This document shows positions 54,642 to 63,364 of a DNA stretch of 64,000 bases, one piece after another (within the stretch, counting starts at the first letter, position 1; every line of letters starts with the position of its first letter). Below the pieces are notes generated by a model. It ran no database searches, was not told where the DNA came from, and was given only the letters and a program-made list of their open reading frames with translations. The translations under genes and the position numbers were made by a program. Source of the DNA: Sphaerochaeta pleomorpha str. Grapes. Its GTDB lineage: Bacteria > Spirochaetota > Spirochaetia > Sphaerochaetales > Sphaerochaetaceae. The stretch is from positions 1 through 64,000 of the forward strand of contig NC_016633.1 of the NCBI RefSeq assembly GCF_000236685.1. Reading direction: 5' to 3'.

Positions 54642-55583
54642 CTATTCCTTGAGCAGGCCTTGGGCAAGGTCCTCTGCCATGGAGAGCAGATTCATATTCA
54701 GTCTTCTGTGGGCAGCCTGCTTTCTTAAAAACCTGGAGAGGCTGTCAGGAGCCTGCAACTCATCTGCCCATCGGTCGGGAATGGAGTCCGGACCATAAAA
54801 AGCCCCGGCCAGAGCTCCATAGATAGCTGCATTGGAACAGGCGGAACCACCTTTCATCATAATCTGTAGCATACCTTCTTCAAAGGAAGACGTTTCGAGA
54901 AAGGCCTTGAGTGCAACATGCAAGGCAAGCAAGACAGAATCCTTATCCTTGCCATCGCAGGCAATAGGTGTGGTTTTCATTACACTTCTGAGGGTGTTCT
55001 GAATCCGGTCGTCAAAATGATATTTCGAAGCGCAAACCTGCAAATATCCAACCAGCTCTTCCTTGCCGACTTCTTCGGTGATTACCTTGGCAAGGGCTAG
55101 GACATAGAGCTTACTGCTATCAATGCAGACTTGGCTTAGATGGGTAATCATACACTCTGTCTCTGCCATTTCCATCAGGGTTTTCAAGGGCTTGCTTGCC
55201 CCATAGATTGCCACAGGAATAATGCGGACCAAATCACCATTTGAATCGCTTTTGGGAAGCGGGGAAGTTTCCAATGCAATTTTCAACGAAGGCCTTACCA
55301 ATGAGGGGTCTTCCCCCAGCCATTTTCGGTAGGCACCCTTGATATTGTCGGCATCGAAACGGTTGTTCAGAAGAATGCTTTGTGCAAGCAGGATTGCGAG
55401 TTCACTCCCTTCGGTAATTTCTCCACATTCCCCAAAGATACGATCCTTGGTGTACATTTCCCCAATTTCCTGAGGGAAATCTGTGACAAGGTCGGCTTCC
55501 AGCAAACCTTCACACTGGGTTCCCAGGGCATCACCGACAAATAAGCCCAGCAAGGCTCCTTTCGCTCTATCCAATTCTTCCAT
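54642..55583 (-). CDS. ADP-ribosylglycohydrolase (DraG)-fold protein lacking metal ligands
   Basis: 313 residues from ATG 55583 (AGGAGAAG upstream). The fold is recognisable: DRAKGALLGLFVGDALG at the start, NGDLVRIIPVAIY in the middle, THLS, and NAAIYGALAGAFYGPDSIP near the end. The two Mg-binding motifs are changed: the usual TDDT is TEGS (57-60) and the usual GGDTDT is GGSACS (245-250). The classic hydrolase reaction is therefore doubtful, although the protein is full-length. Confidence 0.82.
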   Translation of the reverse strand: MEELDRAKGALLGLFVGDALGTQCEGLLEADLVTDFPQEIGEMYTKDRIFGECGEITEGSELAILLAQSILLNNRFDADNIKGAYRKWLGEDPSLVRPSLKIALETSPLPKSDSNGDLVRIIPVAIYGASKPLKTLMEMAETECMITHLSQVCIDSSKLYVLALAKVITEEVGKEELVGYLQVCASKYHFDDRIQNTLRSVMKTTPIACDGKDKDSVLLALHVALKAFLETSSFEEGMLQIMMKGGSACSNAAIYGALAGAFYGPDSIPDRWADELQAPDSLSRFLRKQAAHRRLNMNLLSMAEDLAQGLLKE

Positions 55584-55703
55584 ACCTATAACTTCTCCTG
55601 ACAACATGATGACGAATGACAACAATAAAGTATAGCTCAAAAAATAACGAGCCCTTTGCCCTAGAAAGGGGGTGCAACCAGAAAAAAAAGAAGAAAGGGG
55701 AAA

Positions 55704-55738
55704 CAAAAACTGCCTGGAATGAATCCGGGCAGTTTTTG
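55704..55738. terminator. Bidirectional terminator
   Basis: CAAAAACTGCC (55704-55714) pairs with GGCAGTTTTTG (55728-55738). It ends the aldo/keto reductase transcript on the minus strand. Confidence 0.85.
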
Positions 55739-55765
55739 TACACTTTGTTACTCGGTTCTATCCTG

Positions 55766-56896
55766 TTAGCATTGCGGACTGGACAATTCCTGCTGGGCCC
55801 GTTTCAAATCGCTTGGAATATCGATATGCTGCGGACAAAGAGGCACACACCTGCCGCACTCTGTGCAAGAAAGTGGTCTTTCCTTCTGGCTTGCTTCATT
55901 TTGCCAGCTGTTTTTCACAGCTTCAAAATTCTGGAACATCCGGTACTTGTTCCAGAGGGAAAAATTACCTGGAATATCGACACCGAAAGGACACGGCATA
56001 CAGTACTTGCAACCGGTACAACCATTCCCGGCACGGCTTTTCATGATATTGCTGATTTCCAGCACAGTCTTTGCTTCCTTCTTATCCAAAGGTTTGAAAT
56101 TCTTGAAAGTCTTGAGATTATCCTCCACCTGTTCAAGCGTGGACATCCCGCTCAAAATGACCTTGACATTATCATGGCTGCCAACCCACCGCAGGGCATA
56201 GGAAGCAGAAGAAGCTTCACTGTCCAAAGATTTCAGCTTATTCTCAAGGTCGGGGGGAAGTTGCGCAAGGGATCCTCCTTTTATAGGTTCCATGACAATG
56301 AGAGGAACTGCCAGTTTCTCGGTAAGGTCATAGCCACGTTGCCCCGCCTGATCCTCTGTATCGAGGTAGTTATACTGGAGTTGGCAGAAATCCCAATCGG
56401 TATAGGTAAGCATTTTTTCGAAATCCTCATAGGAGGAGTGGAAGGAGAATCCAAGGTATCTGATTTTTCCTTCCTTTTTCAGATCTTGTAGGTAGGCAAC
56501 CACCCCATAGGACACCATCCTCTCAAAAGCTTTCCAGTCCATAGAATGGAGCAGATAGAAATCAACATAGTCTGTCTGCAAACGAACCAGCTGTTCTTCA
56601 AAAATCCGTTTTGCATCATCAAGGTTTTTGATAAGCCATTGGGGGAGTTTCGTGGCAAGGAAAAACGAATCCCTTGCATATTTTTTCAATACCCTGCCCA
56701 CAAAAGGCTCGCTATCCCCATTATGGTAAGGATAGGCAGTGTCGATATAGTTCACTCCGTTCGCAATTGCAAGGTCGAGCATTTTTTCAGCCAAAGGCTC
56801 ATCGATCTTCCCATCCTCGGTAAGAGGGAGGCGCATTGCCCCGAAACCGAGTAAAGAGGTGCTAATATCCAATTCTTCAAAATACCGTTTTTCCAT
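55766..56896 (-). CDS. Aldo/keto reductase with C-terminal ferredoxin domain
   Basis: 376 residues. The AKR barrel carries the catalytic Asp and Tyr in NYIDTAYPYHNG, the Lys in FLATKLP and the His in YLLHSMD. The C-terminal 4Fe-4S part has CTGCKYCMPCP and CTECGRCVPLCPQHIDIP. This is the YwhB-like 'ferredoxin-type' AKR class common in anaerobes; substrate unknown. Monocistronic. Confidence 0.9.
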   Translation of the reverse strand: MEKRYFEELDISTSLLGFGAMRLPLTEDGKIDEPLAEKMLDLAIANGVNYIDTAYPYHNGDSEPFVGRVLKKYARDSFFLATKLPQWLIKNLDDAKRIFEEQLVRLQTDYVDFYLLHSMDWKAFERMVSYGVVAYLQDLKKEGKIRYLGFSFHSSYEDFEKMLTYTDWDFCQLQYNYLDTEDQAGQRGYDLTEKLAVPLIVMEPIKGGSLAQLPPDLENKLKSLDSEASSASYALRWVGSHDNVKVILSGMSTLEQVEDNLKTFKNFKPLDKKEAKTVLEISNIMKSRAGNGCTGCKYCMPCPFGVDIPGNFSLWNKYRMFQNFEAVKNSWQNEASQKERPLSCTECGRCVPLCPQHIDIPSDLKRAQQELSSPQC

Positions 56897-57031
56897 TGCG
56901 AGAACTCCTTACTGTGCAGAATATGCCAGTTAAACCTAACAGTAGCTGGACTTTTTCCCTACTGCTCTTACCATATCATACCTTTTTGCATTGGTCCAAA
57001 GGGAGTTCCCCCGAGACGATTTTCTAGTGTC

Positions 57032-57769
57032 CTAGTACACCCCTGTGACATACATGATTGCTGCACTGAAATCCATAAACAAATGTAACAGTGCAAGATA
57101 GGGAAGCATCCTTGGTCTCCATCTGAGCAGGGCTCCTACAAAAAAAGCGAAAGGAAGGAACATCAAGGCACGCCAGAGAATGAATCGCCAGTCAGGCAGA
57201 AAAGGGATCATGCTATGCTGGAAACCAAGAAAGACACAGCAACTGCAGTAAGCCAAAACCGCGTTGTCTGTCTTTTCTTCGATTTTTGGCATGCAGTAGA
57301 GGAAATAAAAAGCAAGTTCTACCAGAGCTTGGGTAAGGGGGAATAAAACCAAGGCCACTGAGTATATCGCCCATTTCGGTAAAGGAAGCAGAAACATTCC
57401 CATAGGGATTTGCATGCCGCCAAAGAGTACTTTTGCAAGCAATAGGTTCGGGGCCATTGAAATAGGAATAATGAGAAGAAGGCTGCCTGCAAAAACCAAT
57501 GTATCCTTTTTCAGTGATGGCCTTTCAAACTTGAAAATATCTCTATACTTTCTATTGTCGGCTTTGAAGAGACGAACCAGAAAGTATAGGCAAGTAAAAT
57601 TCGTGAAGGTCACAAAAAGCGTCCACCAGGCTGAAGCCGAGCTCCATGCTTGCCGGCTCCCTAAAACCAGAAACAGCAAGGCAATGAAAGCTTGGAACGT
57701 GAGAAACAGTAGGGTTCTCCCTCCCATCACAATCCAAGGAGAACGTCTGAGAAGAGTAGTCACTTGCAT
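57032..57769 (-). CDS. CPBP-like membrane protein under TetR control
   Basis: 245 residues with about 7-8 hydrophobic segments, from ATG 57769 (AAGGA, 6 bases). The stretch LVELAFYFLYCMPKIEE and later FLGFQHSMIPFL and HLFMDFSAA recall CPBP/CAAX-protease-like proteins, but the EExxxR motif is not intact, so protease activity is doubtful. Divergent from the TetR gene; the intervening region carries the TetR palindrome. Confidence 0.65.
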   Translation of the reverse strand: MQVTTLLRRSPWIVMGGRTLLFLTFQAFIALLFLVLGSRQAWSSASAWWTLFVTFTNFTCLYFLVRLFKADNRKYRDIFKFERPSLKKDTLVFAGSLLLIIPISMAPNLLLAKVLFGGMQIPMGMFLLPLPKWAIYSVALVLFPLTQALVELAFYFLYCMPKIEEKTDNAVLAYCSCCVFLGFQHSMIPFLPDWRFILWRALMFLPFAFFVGALLRWRPRMLPYLALLHLFMDFSAAIMYVTGVY

Positions 57770-57854
57770 GGTGTATCCTTTTTGTGTTGTAGTATACCTT
57801 TGGTTTTCATGATTCTCCAGCATTTTCCCAGATAAAAAAGGGCATTGCATTTTT

Positions 57855-57870
57855 GTAACCATAAGGTTAC
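57855..57870. promoter_or_regulatory. TetR operator 1
   Basis: Palindrome GTAACCATAAGGTTAC, 8 bases before the tetR start and in the shared divergent region. Near-identical to 60730-60745. Confidence 0.8.
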
Positions 57871-57878
57871 TATAAAGT

Positions 57879-58529
57879 ATGGACACAGTTACACCAAAAC
57901 GGGAAAGAAACAAAGAACAGACCCAGCAGCGACTTATCAATGCAACCATCGAATTATTGAAAACCGATGGCTTTGCATCTTTGGGAATCAATGCCATAGC
58001 AGCTCAAGCCAAGGTGAACAAAGCCTTGATCTATCGGTATTTTGACGGTCTTCCCGGCCTCATGCGCGCCGCCGCTAATGAACTCGACCTGACCCAAACA
58101 AAATTGATAGACTTTTCCCTGCCACAAACCGAGGGAAAAATTGACCTCAAAGAGTATCTCGTTGAAATCTTTCAAAGCCTTCACCAGAATTTGCAGAACG
58201 ATTCCCTTGCCCAGAAATTAATGATACAGGAATTAAGCGAGGAAAACGAAATGACTAGGACCTTCGCAGAAGCGAGGGAACAGCAAGGATTGGAAGTTAC
58301 CGAACAGTCGAAGGTTCTGTTCTCAAATCTTGCAGGGAAAGAGAAGATGGATGCCTTTGATTTGCAGTCAGCCTTGGCTATTACGTCTGCAGCCATCTAC
58401 TACCTTACCATGCGCTCTACTACCGTGCAGATGTTCAATGGGGTAGATATCCAAAGCAAGGAAGGCTGGGATAGGATTTGTTCCACACTTGCAACCTTTT
58501 TTGAAAAGGCCTTAACTTCCCCTGTCTAA
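57879..58529 (+). CDS. TetR-family transcriptional regulator
   Basis: 216 residues. N-terminal helix-turn-helix: RLINATIELLKTDGFASLGI, AIAAQAKVNKALIYRYFDG. Ligand domain without recognisable specificity. The operator lies directly before its start, indicating autoregulation. The same palindrome sits over the promoter of the lipoprotein operon 3 kb away. Confidence 0.9.
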   Translation: MDTVTPKRERNKEQTQQRLINATIELLKTDGFASLGINAIAAQAKVNKALIYRYFDGLPGLMRAAANELDLTQTKLIDFSLPQTEGKIDLKEYLVEIFQSLHQNLQNDSLAQKLMIQELSEENEMTRTFAEAREQQGLEVTEQSKVLFSNLAGKEKMDAFDLQSALAITSAAIYYLTMRSTTVQMFNGVDIQSKEGWDRICSTLATFFEKALTSPV

Positions 58530-58590
58530 GTAGCAAAATTGTTGATTCCTTCAAGCCAATCTTTCTTTGCCTACAAAAAGTAGTAGGAAA

Positions 58591-58624
58591 ACAGCCTGCA
58601 ACACAACTGCTTGTTACAGGCTGT
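58591..58624 (-). terminator. Terminator of lipoprotein/barrel operon
   Basis: ACAGCCTG/CAGGCTGT stem (58617-58624 with 58591-58598), T-rich on the minus strand. Confidence 0.7.
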
Positions 58625-58669
58625 AAAAATGGATTTCATACGTAAGTAGGAAATACTGATAGCTTCTGC

Positions 58670-59188
58670 CTAGAACCTCCAGGCAAGTCCAAAATGGAGA
58701 GCCTTACTGGTAATCCTGTCGATCCTTTCGACACTCAATTCACTTCCTTGATAGCCTTCACTGTATTCGACATACCCATATCGGCAGCCAATGGTGAAAA
58801 GCAGATCCTGCCTAAGGAACGTAAAATGCCATCCAAGGTCGACGCCGAGGGCAGGAAGAATGAGAAAGCCTCCATCGGAATTAAAACCTGTCAATTCTCC
58901 AAATACTCCCAACTCAAACGGCGAAGAGGGCAGGAAGAAGCTCTGACGGATACGGACTACCCCTCCGAGAGGAAGGCTTTCTGCTTCCTTGACAAAGGAC
59001 ACGCCACCTTGGATTGAACTTGCCATATAGGTAGAGTAATCAAAACGTACACCATAGGTAAGATCCTTTACCGTTATTTGCGATTGTTGGGTAACCTCGG
59101 TTGCTCCCAGACTCTGTAGTGAAGCAATCAAGAGCAACATTATACCTAACAAAAAAGCGGGATTTGTTTTTGATCCAATTATTTTCAT
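58670..59188 (-). CDS. Small outer-membrane beta-barrel-like protein
   Basis: 172 residues with a signal segment (FLLGIMLLLIASLQSLGA) and alternating-hydrophobic strands (YGVRFDYSTYM, ALGVDLGWHFTFL, LHFGLAWRF) ending in Phe, the usual barrel C-terminus. Overlaps the upstream lipoprotein gene by 4 bases. Third gene of the TetR-linked operon. Confidence 0.72.
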   Translation of the reverse strand: MKIIGSKTNPAFLLGIMLLLIASLQSLGATEVTQQSQITVKDLTYGVRFDYSTYMASSIQGGVSFVKEAESLPLGGVVRIRQSFFLPSSPFELGVFGELTGFNSDGGFLILPALGVDLGWHFTFLRQDLLFTIGCRYGYVEYSEGYQGSELSVERIDRITSKALHFGLAWRF

Positions 59189-59907
59189 AAGACCTGTACC
59201 TTTACCGTTTTGACAATGTCTTTTGCGGTTGTAATCTGGGAAAGATCAGTATAGATGGTACCATTTCCTGCCTTTCCCGGTTCGCTATAACCGACAAGTT
59301 CGAATTCGACGGTTTTTGATGCATCGCTTTCTCTATCGATAACTGCACAGTATACCAAGGCAGGTTGTCCGCTTCCCCCGATTCCCCCAGAATAATTTGA
59401 GGCGTTCATATCGTTTACCCCTTCAAGGAAAAAGCTGTTGTAATCCAAGGAATGGTTGATCTCCAGGTAGAGTTTACATTTTTTCAAATCGGAGGAGGGT
59501 ATTACCTTGTAGGAACTGGAAGCCAATGGGGTAGCCCCGGTTATTTCATCGGGTGCAGGAGTTTCTTTCGTAGGTTGTCCACCCCGTACAAAGGAATAGA
59601 GAGGCAAAGCTTCTTCGCGCGGGTCATCATTGGCAATCCAGGATACCTCGCCGAATTTCTTGGTAACGAAAATGGTATCGATATAGTTGTCCGATTCATC
59701 GGTAACCCACAGGGCAAAGGTAGGGGGATTCTTCATGGCAATGGGACCCAAAAGGGGATAATCGTGGAGCCATTCATCTCCGCTTTCCATTGTTATCTTG
59801 AGGCTTCCCGTTTCGAATTCCAAGCTTTGCATGCTACAGGACTGAAGTACTAGCAGCACTACCATTGCAACTAGTAGGGAACTAGATAAAACACGTGATT
59901 TTTTCAT
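59185..59907 (-). CDS. Lipoprotein B of the TetR-linked operon
   Basis: 240 residues with lipobox LQSC (Cys24). Its core (FALWVTDESDNYIDTIFVTKKFG, SSDLKKCKLYLEINHSLDYN, GSGQPALVYCAVI) is a clear paralogue of the neighbouring lipoprotein A. The strand pattern recalls DUF2271-type domains, but this is not certain. Confidence 0.75.
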   Translation of the reverse strand: MKKSRVLSSSLLVAMVVLLVLQSCSMQSLEFETGSLKITMESGDEWLHDYPLLGPIAMKNPPTFALWVTDESDNYIDTIFVTKKFGEVSWIANDDPREEALPLYSFVRGGQPTKETPAPDEITGATPLASSSYKVIPSSDLKKCKLYLEINHSLDYNSFFLEGVNDMNASNYSGGIGGSGQPALVYCAVIDRESDASKTVEFELVGYSEPGKAGNGTIYTDLSQITTAKDIVKTVKVQVL

Positions 59908-59927
59908 TAAATTTTCCTTGTTCTTTT

Positions 59928-60707
59928 TCAGTTTGCTTTGTAAACCTTGGGGGAAATTGATTCGATGATCCCCAGGGCACTGTCAATTCCCTGCATATCG
60001 GTATAGATGTTTCCATCTGTTCCCGAGGGAGAGCTGTGGCCAATGAGTTCAAAGGTTTTGCTCGATAGTTCAGGATTGGTGAAATTTACGTAGGCTCGGT
60101 AGACCAAAGCGGGCTGCCCACTTCCCATTACGCCTCCATTGTAGTTTTCGCTTCCAATCTGTTCATCAGCTGTATATGTATCGTTGAAATCGGTTGAATG
60201 GTTTACCTCGAAATACAGATATACCTCATCGTAGGATTTTGCTAAGTCGGTCCTTACCGAGAAATCAGCTTTAGGGGAGGCATGGGTGATAGCATCGGGC
60301 ATTGGAGTGTCACTGGTCGGCAGGGGCAGACCATCAGAAGCAAGCACCCCACGTTTCCATTCCCATACAGGAAGGGCTTCCAGCCGCCTGATCTGGCCAT
60401 CTCCGACTGGATCTTTCGATGCCTTCATCCATTTCATCGTTCCGATTTTCTCGGTTACCATCAAGGTGTCTATGAATTGGCCCTCGGTGGTCTCTGCCCA
60501 TAAAACCATCTGCGGCGGGTTATGCAGGGAAATAAACAAAAAGAGAGGGAACTCATGCAGGTAGTCGGGACCTGGGTTTACCAGGATTTCTACCTGTGAA
60601 AGAGTCGGGTCCACAGTATCCATTCCATAGGATATTTCCTTCGTGCCTGTAGAGCAACCTGTGCTCAAAACTATCGTGAGTAACAAAAAAGCTATACATT
60701 TTCTCAT
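59928..60707 (-). CDS. Lipoprotein A of the TetR-linked operon
   Basis: 259 residues with lipobox LSTGC (Cys18). Shares with lipoprotein B the blocks HEFPLFLFISLHNPPQMVLWAE, FIDTLMVTEKIGTMKW, YLYFEVNHSTDFND and GSGQPALVYRAYV. First gene of the operon, behind a TTGACC-17-TATAGT promoter with the TetR palindrome at the start site. Function unknown. Confidence 0.75.
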   Translation of the reverse strand: MRKCIAFLLLTIVLSTGCSTGTKEISYGMDTVDPTLSQVEILVNPGPDYLHEFPLFLFISLHNPPQMVLWAETTEGQFIDTLMVTEKIGTMKWMKASKDPVGDGQIRRLEALPVWEWKRGVLASDGLPLPTSDTPMPDAITHASPKADFSVRTDLAKSYDEVYLYFEVNHSTDFNDTYTADEQIGSENYNGGVMGSGQPALVYRAYVNFTNPELSSKTFELIGHSSPSGTDGNIYTDMQGIDSALGIIESISPKVYKAN

Positions 60708-60729
60708 AGTAATTCCTCTTGTAAAGTAT

Positions 60730-60778
60730 GTAACCTAATGGTTACTTGGACTATACAAATTGGCACCATCTTGGTCAA
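60730..60778 (-). promoter_or_regulatory. Promoter with TetR operator 2
   Basis: Minus strand TTGACC (60773-60778), 17 bases, TATAGT (60750-60755). The palindrome GTAACCTAATGGTTAC (60730-60745) covers the expected start site. A further half-site GGTTAC is at 60789-60794. Confidence 0.82.
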
Positions 60779-60891
60779 GTATCCAGACGGTTACATATGA
60801 AAATATTTTATTTTCCTCGTTTTCTCTTCGAATGATATTTCAGCCTACACTCTTTTCCAGGTGAAAGACAAACGAGTATAGTTTGCAAAGA

Positions 60892-61773
60892 TTATCTTCC
60901 TGCTCGCAAGAAAATGGGTTGTATCCAGGCAATGAAGAATAGAATCATTCCAAGCAAAGAGATATACCATCCCAGAGATAAAGAGCCCAAAAGGGAAATA
61001 TATCCCTCGAGAGGGAATTGTGCCTGTTGTAGAATTGTGGGGAGGGAGAAAAGAAACAGGGCAAGGGCGGAAAAAGAAACAAGACAACCGACCCCCAGAA
61101 ACAGGCGAGAGGCCACAAGGCTGGCGGTCAAGGAAATGGAAGCACCCAATACCAGTAAAATCTGCACGATTCTCACCAAACTCACTTCGAAATCCTCACT
61201 GGTGTTTCCTGCACTGGAAATAACTGTCCTGCGAATAAAATCCATGGGCAAAATCTCAAAACGATACTGTTTTCCCCCCATGCTAGTTTCTGTTTGGAAC
61301 AGAGCGAACAAGGGTTTGAAGAAAGCCAGGCCAAAAGCGGAAAGTATGAGGATTGCCCCTAGGATGCCTAGCAAGCGAAAGAGTAATCCATTGCCTGCAG
61401 CCAAGTCTGTAGAGCCAAGGGGGGCAGGTTGTATCCAGAAAGAGTAGGCCAGCAGAAATGCGGTAGCTAGCAACATTGGACCTGGAATATACCAAAGTCT
61501 CCCCACGGTTGTGAAGCAGATAACTGAGGGAATGAATACACCCAGGAAAATTGCCAGCCTGCTGTTATTCCCCAAGGAGGGGAGACTCCGCGCTGAAAGG
61601 ATTGACACCAAGGCAAGAACACTCAACAACAGGGTCACAAACCCCAGAATAACCGGATTTTCCTTGTTCCCGATCCACTCTCTGATCAGGAATCCGATAC
61701 TTAATTCGATTATTCCACTAAGAATCCCAAGTATGCTTGCCCAAATTCCAATCTGGATGGTAAGTTTGTACAT
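60892..61773 (-). CDS. Polytopic membrane protein, unknown
   Basis: 293 residues from ATG 61773 (AAGGGGA, 10 bases; a TTG at 61779 is possible), about 7-8 hydrophobic segments with one soluble loop between the two halves (SMGGKQYRFEILPMDF). No family recognised. It follows the 61803 gene by 29 bases, so the two form a unit upstream of the TetR-controlled promoter. Confidence 0.65.
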   Translation of the reverse strand: MYKLTIQIGIWASILGILSGIIELSIGFLIREWIGNKENPVILGFVTLLLSVLALVSILSARSLPSLGNNSRLAIFLGVFIPSVICFTTVGRLWYIPGPMLLATAFLLAYSFWIQPAPLGSTDLAAGNGLLFRLLGILGAILILSAFGLAFFKPLFALFQTETSMGGKQYRFEILPMDFIRRTVISSAGNTSEDFEVSLVRIVQILLVLGASISLTASLVASRLFLGVGCLVSFSALALFLFSLPTILQQAQFPLEGYISLLGSLSLGWYISLLGMILFFIAWIQPIFLRAGR

Positions 61774-61802
61774 TTGCAATAGTTCCCCTTGCTAGAACAG
61801 TA

Positions 61803-62477
61803 CTATGCTTTCTCACGTTTGTCTTTGCATTCAATCAGTATTGCACCCAGTGAGAAAAGAAATGCTATTCCCCCTAGCATGGTTCCCAGCATAAGATAGC
61901 GGCTCTTTATAATAAAACCAAGCAGACCGATAAGGCAGAAAACCCCGTTCATGATCAGGAGAACCCCAGAGACCTTTTTATTATTTCCAAAAAGGGAAAG
62001 GCCGGCAAGCAGGGACGGAATTCCCAGAACCGCATATGCCAGACCATTGGCAAAGGCAACCAGGGAAAAAGAATAGGCATGGATGAAATTTACCATGAAG
62101 TCAAAATCCTCAGCTGTTGCCAAAGTCTTCTGGGCCAGAGAGGGAATAAGGAAAACTTGACTCGCATAGCAACATACATTGAGCGCACCATAGAGAATTA
62201 CAAAGGTAAAACAGGTTTTCTTGTAGTTTCCAAATTCAAAATCCAAATATGATAATAAATTGTAGAAGAACCACACGGCAACAAGCGTGAGCAAGGTTGC
62301 ATTACCATAATTTATCAAAAAGAAAATATCAGGGTGTGATGCCCACCGCAGGAAATCCCCTGAGGTCCATTCTGATTTTACCTGTGACATCGAGATGAAC
62401 GTAAAAACCAACCAGACAATGGTTTGGAACAAAAGGAAAACAGTCGATATTCTCAGTTTCGTTTGCGTTTTTTCCAT
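61803..62477 (-). CDS. Polytopic membrane protein (DUF4386-like), unknown
   Basis: 224 residues from ATG 62477 (GGAG upstream), six hydrophobic segments, starting MEKTQTKLRISTVFLLFQTI. It resembles the general topology of DUF4386 proteins, but this rests on topology only. First gene of the pair. Confidence 0.6.
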   Translation of the reverse strand: MEKTQTKLRISTVFLLFQTIVWLVFTFISMSQVKSEWTSGDFLRWASHPDIFFLINYGNATLLTLVAVWFFYNLLSYLDFEFGNYKKTCFTFVILYGALNVCCYASQVFLIPSLAQKTLATAEDFDFMVNFIHAYSFSLVAFANGLAYAVLGIPSLLAGLSLFGNNKKVSGVLLIMNGVFCLIGLLGFIIKSRYLMLGTMLGGIAFLFSLGAILIECKDKREKA

Positions 62478-62676
62478 GGTTCTTGTTCTCCGGAAAACAG
62501 AATAGTAGCACTGACTGTTTCTGTCTTTCATAAAACCGATGTTCCGCCATACTCATTGTAACAGGAGAAATCCCCTTTGGCGATATTTGGACTTCCCTGT
62601 AAAAAGATGTTATGACTCAGTAATATTTCTGGTTTTACTACTATCGCCGGATACGTTGCTCTGTTATAGTTCTGGT

Positions 62677-63363
62677 ATGAAATTATCAGAGCGATTCATG
62701 AATGCATTGTTCCGTACCCTATTTCGGATGTTTTTTCGAATAAACCTAGGGGAACTGGAAAAGATTCCAAGAAAGGGTCCTTATTTGATGATGGTCAACC
62801 ATACTTCAGCCTTGGACGGTCCTATGCTGTATGTGTTTTTGCAGCCCATGAAATTGGTTGCCTTGGCAAAAAAGCAGCTTTGGGAAAAAAAATTTACCGC
62901 GTATGTAATGAATTCCTGGCATAGCATCCCCGTCGACCGTGAAAATATGGGGCGTGAAACCATGGAAGCTTGTTTTTCCGTGCTTGACCGTGGGGATGTC
63001 CTTGCGATGGCACCGGAAGGGACGAGAAGCCATGATGGGAATCTGCAGCAAGGAAAGGCCGGTATTGCCTACATTGCCCATAAAAAACAGATTCCTATGG
63101 TACCTGTTGCGGTATATGGATTTAATGACCCTTCCTACAAAAAGAAACTTTTCAGGCGTAGGCCGATAACGATTGCCGTGGGAAAACCCTTTGAAATCAT
63201 CCAGAAGGGTGGTCGCCTCGATGCTTCCATGCGTCAGGAAATCATTGACGAAATCATGCTGAGATTGGCAGAGAACATGCCCAAGAAACATTGGGGGTAC
63301 TATAAGGACCATGTCATAGACTACCAGCTTACCAAGACGCTGCAAGAGGGTTTGCTCTCCTGA
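62677..63363 (+). CDS. plsC: 1-acyl-sn-glycerol-3-phosphate acyltransferase
   Basis: 228 residues from ATG 62677. Catalytic NHTSALD (NHx4D) and APEGTRS (PEGTR) motifs are intact, with the N-terminal hydrophobic anchor LFRTLFRMFFRINLG. Acylates lysophosphatidate at the membrane. Ribosome site is weak. One base separates its end from the convergent serpin gene. Confidence 0.88.
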   Translation: MKLSERFMNALFRTLFRMFFRINLGELEKIPRKGPYLMMVNHTSALDGPMLYVFLQPMKLVALAKKQLWEKKFTAYVMNSWHSIPVDRENMGRETMEACFSVLDRGDVLAMAPEGTRSHDGNLQQGKAGIAYIAHKKQIPMVPVAVYGFNDPSYKKKLFRRRPITIAVGKPFEIIQKGGRLDASMRQEIIDEIMLRLAENMPKKHWGYYKDHVIDYQLTKTLQEGLLS

Positions 63364-63364
63364 T

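Noticed and set aside
55616-56491. Long plus-strand frame of 291 codons
   Set aside because: Antisense to the clear aldo/keto reductase gene and crosses its terminator.
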